From NCBI GenBank assembly GCA_021809495.1, contig JAKAZI010000009.1, forward strand, positions 1-41,282: a stretch of DNA of 41,282 nucleotides, in the 5' to 3' direction. Below the pieces are notes generated by a model, which was not told where the DNA came from, ran no database searches, and saw only the letters and a program-made list of their open reading frames with translations. Below are positions 17,637 to 25,770 of this stretch, piece by piece. Within the stretch, counting starts at the first letter, position 1; each line of letters opens with the position of its first letter. Both the position numbers and the translations under genes were made by a program. Source of the stretch: Actinomycetes bacterium. Lineage in GTDB: Bacteria; Actinomycetota; Acidimicrobiia; Acidimicrobiales; RAAP-2.

Positions 17637-18992
17637 ATGGCTGACGGACGTCACAACGCCTCGCGGGGCCGCGGGAACCGACGATCCGAGGCGACGAAGG
17701 GCACCCTCGCGAACGAGGAGCGACTTCGCGCCCTCGGACAGGCGGTCGAACATCGGGCGAACCCGTCACGACCCGTGCGAGCCGCCAAAGTCCGCCGGAG
17801 CCACCGGGGCCGACGGATCGCGATCATCTCGAGCGTCGTCGTGCTCGCACTGCTCATCGCGCTCGTCGGTGGCGGGTACCTCTACGCGCAGTGGCGCTTC
17901 AGCCAGATCCCGAAGGTCAACGTCGTCGGCGAGTTGCCCCAGCTCTCCGGTAGACCGTTCAACATCCTCGAGATCGGTTCGGACTCGCGCGCGGGGCTGA
18001 CCGGCACGGTCGCCCGTCAGACCGGTGCGTCGACGAATTCGGTGGCCGGCCAGCGTAGTGACGTCGTGAAGATCATGCACGTCGACCCGGCCGCCGGCAC
18101 GATCACGATCCTCTCGATCCCGCGCGACACGATGGTCACGTTGCTCGCCAACCAGGCCCTGTTCGGAAAATTCAACCGCATCAACGTCAACTACGGCAAC
18201 GGTCCGTCCCTGCTCGCCCAGACGATCACCGCGAACTTCGGCATTCCGATCAACCACGTGATTCAGGTGAGTTTCGCGGGCCTCATCAACGCCGCGGTCG
18301 CCCTCGGCGGGGTCTACCTCGATTTCCCGTACCCGGCCAAAGACGCGTATTCGGGGCTCAACATTCCTCACCCCGGCTGCCAGCTGATCACGGGCTTCCA
18401 GGCGCTCGCCGTCGCCCGCAGCCGCCACTACCAGTGGTTCCAAAACGGCGTGTGGAACTACGACGGCACGAGTGACTTCGGTCGGATCGATAGGCAGAAC
18501 GCCTTCTTGCGAGCGATGATCAGTCGCGCCAAGAGCCTCTACAACCCCCTGACGATCAACTCGTTCCTCTCGAAGATCCCCCAGGGCATCACCCTGGACA
18601 GCGGATTCTCGCTCAATGAGCTCATCGCCTTCGCGGTCAAGTTCCACAGCTTCAATCCGTCGAACATGCTGACCTACACGTTGCCGACCGTGCCCGCGAC
18701 CGTGGGCCTGCTCGGCGACGTGCTGTTCGCCCAGCAGCCCGAGGCCCAGCAGCTGCTCGTGAACATCTTCGGCTCGTCGTTGCTCACGCCGACTAATCCA
18801 CCGCCGAACGCCCAGCTCCAGACTCCTCTGCCCCCGGTCGTGGCAACGACCACCACCACTACGACGATTGCGTCGACGTCGAGCACCCGAGCTACCGCGA
18901 CCAAAACGACCACGGCCGGTGCCGCGACCAAGAGTCCGTCAAACCCGACGGCGGTGATGCCCTACTTCGATCCGGTGCCCTGCACGCCGTAG
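17637..18992 (+). CDS. LytR-CpsA-Psr (LCP) family cell-wall ligase
   Basis: IIAV-type TM, EIGSDSRAGLTG, RSDVVKIMHVDPAAGTITILSIPRDTMV, KFNRINVNYGNGP, LDFPYPAKDAYSGLNI; Thr-rich C-terminal tail. Confidence 0.9.
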   Translation: MADGRHNASRGRGNRRSEATKGTLANEERLRALGQAVEHRANPSRPVRAAKVRRSHRGRRIAIISSVVVLALLIALVGGGYLYAQWRFSQIPKVNVVGELPQLSGRPFNILEIGSDSRAGLTGTVARQTGASTNSVAGQRSDVVKIMHVDPAAGTITILSIPRDTMVTLLANQALFGKFNRINVNYGNGPSLLAQTITANFGIPINHVIQVSFAGLINAAVALGGVYLDFPYPAKDAYSGLNIPHPGCQLITGFQALAVARSRHYQWFQNGVWNYDGTSDFGRIDRQNAFLRAMISRAKSLYNPLTINSFLSKIPQGITLDSGFSLNELIAFAVKFHSFNPSNMLTYTLPTVPATVGLLGDVLFAQQPEAQQLLVNIFGSSLLTPTNPPPNAQLQTPLPPVVATTTTTTTIASTSSTRATATKTTTAGAATKSPSNPTAVMPYFDPVPCTP

Positions 18993-19444
18993 GTATCGTC
19001 CAGTCCCTGGCTGAGGGTGTTCCAGGCCAGGGTGGCGCACTTGATCCGCACGGGGAACTTCACCACGCCCTGTAGGGCCGCCAACTCGCCCATCGTGTGG
19101 ATATCGGCGACCGGTGGTTCAGCGTCACCGTCGAGTGACGACTCGTGTACCGTCATCAACTGCTTGAAACGCTCGATGGCGGCGCGCACCTCGTCGACGG
19201 TCTTGCCCTTCACGGCGGCGCTCATCATCGAGGACGACGCCTGGGAGATCGAGCAGCCGTGACCGGTCAGTTTGATGTCTACGAGCACACCGTCGTGGAT
19301 GTCGAGGTAGACGACCAATTCGTCGCCGCAGAGCGGGTTGTAGCCCTCGGTGCGCACCGCCGGTGGCGGGAGCTCACCGCGGTTGCGTGGCGTGCGGTAG
19401 TGGTCGAGGATGATTTCGCGGTAGAGGTCGTCGAGGTTAGCCAT
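18962..19444 (-). CDS. sufU: SufU-type Fe-S assembly protein
   Basis: YREIILDHYRTPRNRG, NPLCGDELVVYL, GHGCSISQASSSMM, PVRIKCATLAWNTL. Confidence 0.95.
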   Translation of the reverse strand: MANLDDLYREIILDHYRTPRNRGELPPPAVRTEGYNPLCGDELVVYLDIHDGVLVDIKLTGHGCSISQASSSMMSAAVKGKTVDEVRAAIERFKQLMTVHESSLDGDAEPPVADIHTMGELAALQGVVKFPVRIKCATLAWNTLSQGLDDTYGVQGTGSK

Positions 19445-19447
19445 GGC

Positions 19448-20683
19448 TCAGCCGAACATCGTGACGGCGCTCTCGAGCGCCTCGAGGAGGACATCGGTAT
19501 CCGTGGTCAGCGAGTAGGGACCGAAGGAGGCGCGGGCCGTCGCCGCCAGATTGAACCGACGCATGAGCGGCTTGGCGCAGTGGTGTCCCGGACGCACGCA
19601 CACGCCGAACTGGTCGAGCACCTGGGCGACGTCGTGGGGGTGGACCCCGTCGACGTCCAGACTCAAGACGCCGCCGCGATCGACGGCGTCCGCCGGACCA
19701 ATGATTCGCACCCGGCCGTCGAATTCGTTGGCGAGGCGCTTGAGGGCGTCCGCGGTGAGATCCTCTTCGTGGCGGGCGATGTTCTCCAGTCCGAGTCCCT
19801 CCAGGTACCGGATGGCGGCCGCGAGTCCGGCCGTCTCGGCGATCGGCGGGGTACCGGCCTCGAAGCGGGTCGGGCCGTTCGCGGGCACGTACCCGTCGAC
19901 GCGCACGTCCGCGATCATGCCGCCGCCACCGAGGAAGGGGGGCATGGACTCGAGGATCGCCGCGCGTGTCCACAGCACGCCCAGGCCGGTTGGCCCGAGC
20001 ATTTTGTGGGCGGAGAAGCAGAAGAAGTCAACGTCGAGGTCCACCACGTCGGACGGCTGATGACCGACCGACTGGGCGGCGTCGAGGGCGACGAGGGCCC
20101 CGTGGTCGTGGGCGATCCGCGTGAGTTCCTTGACCGGATTGCGGGTGCCGAGCACGTTGGACGCGGCCGTGAAGGAGAACAACTTGACGCCCTCGAGCAG
20201 GCGGTCCAGGCCGCTGACGTCGAGGCGAAAGTCGTCGCTGACCGGCACGAAGCGCACCTCGATGCCGATCTGATCGCGAAGTTGGAACCACGGGACGATA
20301 TTCGCGTGGTGCTCCATCTCGGTCACCAGCACCACGTCGCCCGCCTTGAGGTGCGCCGCGCCCCAGGACTTGGCGAGGAGATTGAACGCTTCGGTCGTGT
20401 TCTTGGTGAAGACGATCTCGTCCACGCCCCGGGGTGCGTTGATGAACCGTGCGGTCGCCGCCCGGGCGCCTTCGTAGACGTCGGTCGCCTCAACGGCGGT
20501 CTGGTAGACGCCGCGGTGCACGTTGGCGTGACGCAGTTCGTAGTACCGCGACATCGCCTCGATGACCGGCCTCGGGGGCAGTGTCGAGGACGCCGAGTCG
20601 AGGTAGGTGATCGGGCGACCGTTGATCTCGCGGTTGAGCAGCGGCGTGTCGTCGCGCACCCGCCGAGGGCTGTAGGAGCTCAT
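19448..20683 (-). CDS. sufS: Cysteine desulfurase SufS
   Basis: YLDSASSTLPP, EHHANIVPW, DAAQSVGH, FFCFSAHKMLGPTGLGVLW, VCVRPGHHCAKPLM; ATGA overlap with sufC2. Confidence 0.95.
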   Translation of the reverse strand: MSSYSPRRVRDDTPLLNREINGRPITYLDSASSTLPPRPVIEAMSRYYELRHANVHRGVYQTAVEATDVYEGARAATARFINAPRGVDEIVFTKNTTEAFNLLAKSWGAAHLKAGDVVLVTEMEHHANIVPWFQLRDQIGIEVRFVPVSDDFRLDVSGLDRLLEGVKLFSFTAASNVLGTRNPVKELTRIAHDHGALVALDAAQSVGHQPSDVVDLDVDFFCFSAHKMLGPTGLGVLWTRAAILESMPPFLGGGGMIADVRVDGYVPANGPTRFEAGTPPIAETAGLAAAIRYLEGLGLENIARHEEDLTADALKRLANEFDGRVRIIGPADAVDRGGVLSLDVDGVHPHDVAQVLDQFGVCVRPGHHCAKPLMRRFNLAATARASFGPYSLTTDTDVLLEALESAVTMFG

Positions 20684-21438
20684 CGCAGCACCGTTCGCCA
20701 CGCGTCGTACCCGTCGTGTTCGATGGTGGCGGCGAGTTCGACGCCGCCACTGTGGACGATCTGTCCGTCGACCAGGATGTGGACGCGGTCCGGTTCGATC
20801 TCCTCGAGCAGTTTGACGTAGTGGGTTACGACCACCACGCCCATCGCCGGATGCTCGCTGCGCACGGTGCGCACACCGCGCGCCACGATGCGCAGCGCGT
20901 CGATGTCAAGGCCGGAATCGGTCTCGTCGAGCAACGCGACGACGGGTTCGAGCAGGGCCATCTGCAGTACCTCGTTGCGCTTGCGCTCACCGCCCGAGAA
21001 GCCATCGTTCAGGTGTCGCTCCGCGAAGGCCGGATCCATGCCCAGTCGGTCCATCCACTCGGCGAGCTCGAGGCGCACTTCGAGCACGGACAGTTCGCTC
21101 AAGCCCTTGCGGGCCACCATGGCCTGGCGCAGGAACTGGATGACCGAGACGCCGCTGATGGCCTCGGGATACTGGAAGGCGAGGAAGATGCCCGCGCGGG
21201 CCCGCTGGTCGGGTGACCAGCGGGCGATGTCGTCGCCGTTGAGCAGGATCTGGCCTTCGGTCACGCGATAGCCCGGGTGCCCCATCACGACGCTGGCGAG
21301 GGTCGACTTGCCCGCGCCGTTGGGTCCCATGAGCGCGTGGACCTCACCGGGATTGATGATCAAATCGACACCGCGCAAGATGGAGGTGTCCTCGGCGACG
21401 GCGTGGACGTTTCGAAGTTCTAGCAAGGGCACAGACAC
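20680..21438 (-). CDS. sufC: SufC ATPase, copy 2
   Basis: ALMGPNGAGKSTLASVVMGHPGY, FLAFQYPEAISGV, DGFSGGERKRNEVLQMALLEP, LLDETDSGLDIDALRI. Confidence 0.93.
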   Translation of the reverse strand: MSVPLLELRNVHAVAEDTSILRGVDLIINPGEVHALMGPNGAGKSTLASVVMGHPGYRVTEGQILLNGDDIARWSPDQRARAGIFLAFQYPEAISGVSVIQFLRQAMVARKGLSELSVLEVRLELAEWMDRLGMDPAFAERHLNDGFSGGERKRNEVLQMALLEPVVALLDETDSGLDIDALRIVARGVRTVRSEHPAMGVVVVTHYVKLLEEIEPDRVHILVDGQIVHSGGVELAATIEHDGYDAWRTVLR

Positions 21439-21476
21439 GATTCGAGCCTATCGTTCACGCCTGGAATTTCGGCCGG

Positions 21477-22094
21477 TCACCAGCCGCGCGCAATCCATTC
21501 GCCGAGGTGCGCGCGCTCGGCGCCGATGGTCGTTGGCGCGCCGTGGCCCGGCAAGACGAGGACGTCGTCGGCGAAGCGCTGGAACAGGCGCTCGTCAATC
21601 GAGGCGATGATCGTGGGGAAGTCGCCGCCCTCGAAGGACGTGGCGCCAGGTCCCCCGGGAAAGAGCGTGTCGCCGCTGAAGAGCACGGGGCTGCCCTCGA
21701 CGGCGAAACACGTCGAACCGGGCGTGTGGCCCGGCGTGTGGATGACCCGAACACGCAACTCACCGACCTCGAGTACCTGGTCGTGGGCGAGGTGGCGGTC
21801 GATGGTGGGGAACAGCCCGTCATCGCCCGGGTGGCCCCACACGATACGTCCCGAAGCACGAAGGCGAGGGATCGCTCCCACGTGGTCGTGGTGCCCGTGC
21901 GTCTCGAACACCTCGACCACACCCAGCGCGTCGGCCAATCGGACCAGGCGGTCCGATTCGTCGGCGGCGTCGATCAACGCCGCTTGCGAGGTACGTCGGC
22001 ACGTCAGGACGTAGACGTTGTTCGCGAGCGGCCCAACCACCACCCGGTGGACGTCCAGACCCGCGCCGCTCCAGATGACCGTCGATTCCTCCAC
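21477..22094 (-). CDS. MBL-fold metallo-hydrolase (glyoxalase II-like)
   Basis: ETHGHHDHVGAIPRL, HTPGHTPGSTCF, FSGDTLFPGGPG, VLPGHGAPTTIG. Confidence 0.88.
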   Translation of the reverse strand: MEESTVIWSGAGLDVHRVVVGPLANNVYVLTCRRTSQAALIDAADESDRLVRLADALGVVEVFETHGHHDHVGAIPRLRASGRIVWGHPGDDGLFPTIDRHLAHDQVLEVGELRVRVIHTPGHTPGSTCFAVEGSPVLFSGDTLFPGGPGATSFEGGDFPTIIASIDERLFQRFADDVLVLPGHGAPTTIGAERAHLGEWIARGW

Positions 22095-22184
22095 GACTTC
22101 AGGATGCCACGCGACGGGGACGTAGGGATTTCGCTATCCTCGCAAGTGCGTTGGCTCACGAGCCCGCGGGAATCGAGGGTGACC

Positions 22185-23300
22185 ATGAACTTCGGCTTTT
22201 CAGAGGAGCAGGAGGAACTGCGCAAGATGGTGAAGCGGTTCTTGGACGAGAAATCGCCCGAGACCGAGGTCCGTCGGCTCATGGCCACCGACGAGGGATA
22301 CGACCCGGCGGTGTGGCGCCAGATGGCCGACGAGTTGGCGTTGCAGGGACTCGGTATCCCCGAGCAGTTCGGCGGCCAGGGCTACGGTCCCGTGGAGCTC
22401 TACGTCGTCTTCGAAGAGATGGGCGCGGCGCTGTTGTGTTCGCCGTACTTCTCGACGGTGGCGCTCGCGGCCAACGCCGTACTGCTCGTAGGCACCGACG
22501 ACGATCGCGCCGCCTACCTACCGGGCATCGCCGCGGGGGACACCATCGCGACCGTGGCCCTCACCGACGACACCGGCCGGTGGGACCTCGCTACGACGTC
22601 GGTCACCGCGACGAACTCGGGAGGCGCGTGGGCGATCAACGGTGCGAACAACTACGTGACCGACGGCCAGAGCGCCTCGGTGATCTTCGTCCCCGCGATG
22701 ACCGCGGCCGGACTCTCACTGTTCGCCGTGGACGCGAACGCCCCCGGGGTGGCGCGTACGTCGCTGCCGACGATGGATCAGACCCGCAAACAGAGCCGCA
22801 TCACGTACCACGACGCCCCGGCCCAGCTGGTGGGCTCCGACGGCGGCGCCCTCGGCGGACTCGAGACGACACTGCAGATCGCGGCGGCGGCCCTGGCCGC
22901 TGAGCAGGTCGGTGGCGCCCAGCGCGTGCTGAACAACGCGGTGGAGTACGCGAAGAATCGCGTCCAGTTCGGTCGGCCCATCGGGTCGTTCCAGGCGATC
23001 AAACACAAGTGCGCCGACATGCTCCTCGACGTGGAATCGGCGAAGTCGGCGGCGTACTACGCCGCGTGGGCCGCCCAGGAGCGCAACGACGAGCTGCCAA
23101 TCGCGGCGAGCCTCGCCAAGTCGTTCTGCTCCGAGGCCTACTTTCACTGCGCCGCCGAGAACATCCAGATCCACGGTGGTATCGGTTTCACGTGGGAACA
23201 CCACGCGCATCTGTACTTCAAGCGAGCCAAGAGTTCCGAGCTCTTCCTCGGTGATCCGGCGTACCACCGCGAATTGCTCGCCAACCAGTTGGGCATCTAA
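22185..23300 (+). CDS. Acyl-CoA dehydrogenase
   Basis: MNFGFSEEQEELRKMVKRFLDEK, NRVQFGRPIGSFQAIKHKCADM, NIQIHGGIGFTWEHHAHLYFKRAKSSELFLGDPAYHRELLA; longer ORF start rejected. Confidence 0.9.
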   Translation: MNFGFSEEQEELRKMVKRFLDEKSPETEVRRLMATDEGYDPAVWRQMADELALQGLGIPEQFGGQGYGPVELYVVFEEMGAALLCSPYFSTVALAANAVLLVGTDDDRAAYLPGIAAGDTIATVALTDDTGRWDLATTSVTATNSGGAWAINGANNYVTDGQSASVIFVPAMTAAGLSLFAVDANAPGVARTSLPTMDQTRKQSRITYHDAPAQLVGSDGGALGGLETTLQIAAAALAAEQVGGAQRVLNNAVEYAKNRVQFGRPIGSFQAIKHKCADMLLDVESAKSAAYYAAWAAQERNDELPIAASLAKSFCSEAYFHCAAENIQIHGGIGFTWEHHAHLYFKRAKSSELFLGDPAYHRELLANQLGI

Positions 23301-23306
23301 GGCAGC

Positions 23307-24053
23307 GTGCTCGTCCACGAACAGCTAGCCAGTGGTGCGTCGGTCCTGGATCTACGCATCGCTTCCTCGAGCTCTCGACCGGCGAGCGACCACGTGCTGG
23401 TGCTCGTGCACGGACTACCGCGCGCTACGGGCATGGGTCGACAGGCGGCCGGGCTGCTACCCGAACTCGCCGAGCATCTGGCCAGTGAATCAGGTTGGAC
23501 GGTGGCGACCGGGACGCTCTCGGGCGTGGGAGGGAGTACGGGGACGTTCTCGGCGAGCCAGTGGCGCCGCGACCTCGCCGCGGTCATCGCACGCATCGAC
23601 CAGGACGGCGGACGGATCTCCCTCGCGGGATTCGGATTCGGTGGCGCGCTCGCGCTCGCGGCCACCGCCGACGACGAGCGCGTGCGCGGGGTCGCGACCT
23701 TCGCCGCCCCGGCGCACCTGGACACCTGGTGCGGTCCGGCCGTCCCCTTTCGCCAGTGGATCCTCGCCGCGGGGGTGGTTGGTGACGAGAAGGACCTGCT
23801 CGGCGCCGACGAGTTGCGCGCCGACGTGATGGCGGTCGATCCGCTCGGGGCGGTCGCCTCAATCCCACCCCGGCGGCTCCTGATCGGCCACGGGACCGAC
23901 GACCTCGAGGTGCCCTCGAGTGACGCACGCGACCTGCTCAGTGCGGCGGACGGTCGGGCCGAGCTGCGTCTGATCCAAGGCGCCGGTCACCAGCTGCGGG
24001 CGGACCCCCGAATGGTGGCGACGTTGCTCGGCTGGCTCGACCGCCACCGCTAA
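23307..24053 (+). CDS. Alpha/beta hydrolase-fold protein with degenerate nucleophile elbow
   Basis: LVLVHGLPRATG (oxyanion HG), ISLAGFGFGGALALA (elbow), IGHGTDDLEVP (Asp), IQGAGHQLRADP (His). Confidence 0.8.
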   Translation: MLVHEQLASGASVLDLRIASSSSRPASDHVLVLVHGLPRATGMGRQAAGLLPELAEHLASESGWTVATGTLSGVGGSTGTFSASQWRRDLAAVIARIDQDGGRISLAGFGFGGALALAATADDERVRGVATFAAPAHLDTWCGPAVPFRQWILAAGVVGDEKDLLGADELRADVMAVDPLGAVASIPPRRLLIGHGTDDLEVPSSDARDLLSAADGRAELRLIQGAGHQLRADPRMVATLLGWLDRHR

Positions 24054-24682
24054 TCGACGGCGGCGATGGCCTCGTCCAGGGCGCGACGAATCGATACCGC
24101 GGCGCCGTAGGGGTCCGGGGCGCCGGTCAGGGCGCGTACGACCACGAAGTGACGGAGTCCGTCGCGCACGAGCGAGGCCACGTTGGTGGCGTCAACCCCG
24201 CCGGTGACGTAGACGGGCTGGTCGCTTCGCCGCGTGCAGTCGAGGGCGTACGCGATCCCGGTGCCCGACCGGCCGGGCTTGGTCGGTGTCGCGACGATGG
24301 GTCCGGCGCTGCGATAGGTCGTCGGCTCTTGAAGTGCGCGGGTGAACTCCTCGGGGTCATGCGTGGAGAGCCCGACGATCGCGTCGGGACCCAAGAGGTC
24401 GCGACAGAGCGACACGCTGAGGTCATCTTGGCCCACGTGAACGCCGTCGGCGCCCACCTCGGCCGCCAGATACGGCGAATCGTTCATGATGAAGGGAACA
24501 CCGAAGTCCCGGCAGATGGCGGCCATCAACGAACCCGAGACGCGGCGCTGCTCGTCGTCGAGTTCCTTCTCGCGAAGTTGCACGACGTCGACCCCGCCGC
24601 GCAGCACCGCGGGCAAGAAGTCCGCGAGGTCGTCGCGATGGCCGACGCACAGGTACAGGCGCCGTCGTTCGAGTTCGTACAC
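24050..24682 (-). CDS. thiE: Thiamine-phosphate synthase
   Basis: VVQLREKELDD, FIMNDSPYLAAEVGADGVHVGQDDLSV, GLSTHDPEEF, AGPIVATPTKPGRSGTG, PVYVTGGVDATN. Start GTG 24682 preferred over GTG 24688 because TAGAGT lies 6 nt upstream. Confidence 0.85.
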   Translation of the reverse strand: MYELERRRLYLCVGHRDDLADFLPAVLRGGVDVVQLREKELDDEQRRVSGSLMAAICRDFGVPFIMNDSPYLAAEVGADGVHVGQDDLSVSLCRDLLGPDAIVGLSTHDPEEFTRALQEPTTYRSAGPIVATPTKPGRSGTGIAYALDCTRRSDQPVYVTGGVDATNVASLVRDGLRHFVVVRALTGAPDPYGAAVSIRRALDEAIAAVD

Positions 24683-24762
24683 CCGCACACTCTAAATCGG
24701 GTGTCGGCCGCCGGACCGCCGGTCGGCATTCGACGAAATTCGCGCCGCCGTCATCCATCACC

Positions 24763-24774
24763 CGGACCGGTCCG
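24763..24774. promoter_or_regulatory. Perfect 12-bp palindrome upstream of the Rrf2 regulator gene
   Basis: CGGACCGGTCCG, 22 nt before ATG 24797 and near the expected -35 region. Confidence 0.45.
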
Positions 24775-24796
24775 CGGACTCGGGCAGAATGGGCGT

Positions 24797-25255
24797 ATGC
24801 AGATTCCCGCGAAGGCCGAGTACGCCATTCGAGCGCTACTCACCCTGGCGGCCAGCAACACCTCCGTGAGTGCCGAACATTTAGCGGCCGAACAGCAGTT
24901 ACCCGCGAAGTTCCTGGGTGCGATTCTCTCGGACCTCCGTCGCGGCGGTCTGGTAACCAGTCAGCGCGGTCCCGAAGGTGGGTTCAAACTGGCCCACGAC
25001 CCCGACACCATCATGATCGCCGACATCTTGCGCGTGGTCAGCGGACCGATGGCCGGGGTGCGCGGGATGCGACCCGAGACTCTCAATTACGACGGTGACG
25101 CCGAACATCTGCGCGACGTATGGGTCGCGGTACGCGCCGCGCTGCGCGAGGTGCTCGAACACGTCACCCTCGGCCAGGTGCTTCGCGGTGACCTGCCGGC
25201 GGCGGTAACGCGCTTCACGTCAGACGCGGACGCGTGGATCACGCGCCAGCTGTGA
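24797..25255 (+). CDS. Rrf2 family transcriptional regulator
   Basis: MQIPAKAEYAIRALLTLA, LPAKFLGAILSDLRRGGLVTSQRGPEGGFKLAHDPDTIMIADILRVVSGP; no Cys residue in the protein. Confidence 0.9.
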   Translation: MQIPAKAEYAIRALLTLAASNTSVSAEHLAAEQQLPAKFLGAILSDLRRGGLVTSQRGPEGGFKLAHDPDTIMIADILRVVSGPMAGVRGMRPETLNYDGDAEHLRDVWVAVRAALREVLEHVTLGQVLRGDLPAAVTRFTSDADAWITRQL

Positions 25256-25689
25256 CCCGGATCCACACCGATGGTGCCTGTCGGGGCAATCCCGGTCCGG
25301 GGGGCTGGGCGTGGGCGCGTGGGCGCGACGGTTACGCGAGCGGCGCCGAAGCGAGAACGACGAACCAGCGGATGGAACTGCGCGCGGTCCTCGAGGCCTT
25401 GAGGGCCAATCCCGACGGCGACGTCGAGATCGTGAGCGACTCGACCTACGTGGTCAAGTGCTTCAACGACCACTGGTACGTCGGCTGGTTGCGGCGGGGT
25501 TGGAAGAACTCCCAAGGCCAGCCCGTGGCGAATCGCGACCTCTGGGAGCCACTGTTCGACCTCACGCTTCGCGGCGAGCGCACCGTCACGTTCACCTGGG
25601 TGAAGGGCCACTCGGGCGATCCGATGAACGAGTTCGTCGACGAGCTGGCCACCGCGGCGGCCGACCACCAACGGGGCCAACAGGCCTAG
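25252..25689 (+). CDS. rnhA: Ribonuclease HI
   Basis: IHTDGACRGNPGPGGWAW, MELRAVLEAL, IVSDSTYVV, WVKGHSGDPMNEFVDELA; GTGA overlap with the Rrf2 stop. Confidence 0.93.
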   Translation: MTRIHTDGACRGNPGPGGWAWARGRDGYASGAEARTTNQRMELRAVLEALRANPDGDVEIVSDSTYVVKCFNDHWYVGWLRRGWKNSQGQPVANRDLWEPLFDLTLRGERTVTFTWVKGHSGDPMNEFVDELATAAADHQRGQQA

Positions 25690-25733
25690 CGCACGAGCGT
25701 GCCGGCGCCGGCGTTGGAAACATTAAGATTTCG

Positions 25734-25750
25734 TTGGTCCGATTGACCAA
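25734..25750. promoter_or_regulatory. Inverted repeat upstream of the lpdA/E2/lipBA operon
   Basis: TTGGTC-CGATT-GACCAA, perfect 6-bp arms, 20 nt before GTG 25771. Confidence 0.5.
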
Positions 25751-25770
25751 ATGATTGAAGGGAATCCGCC

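Noticed and set aside
19145-20821. 558-aa plus-strand ORF over sufU/sufS
   Set aside because: Antisense shadow ORF of high-GC genes; composition rich in V/G/H/R/D with no family motif, while the minus strand encodes clear SufU and SufS
22095-22184. GGAT-N6-ATCC dyad between the MBL and ACAD genes
   Set aside because: Only 4-bp arms; likely chance around the -10 TATCCT
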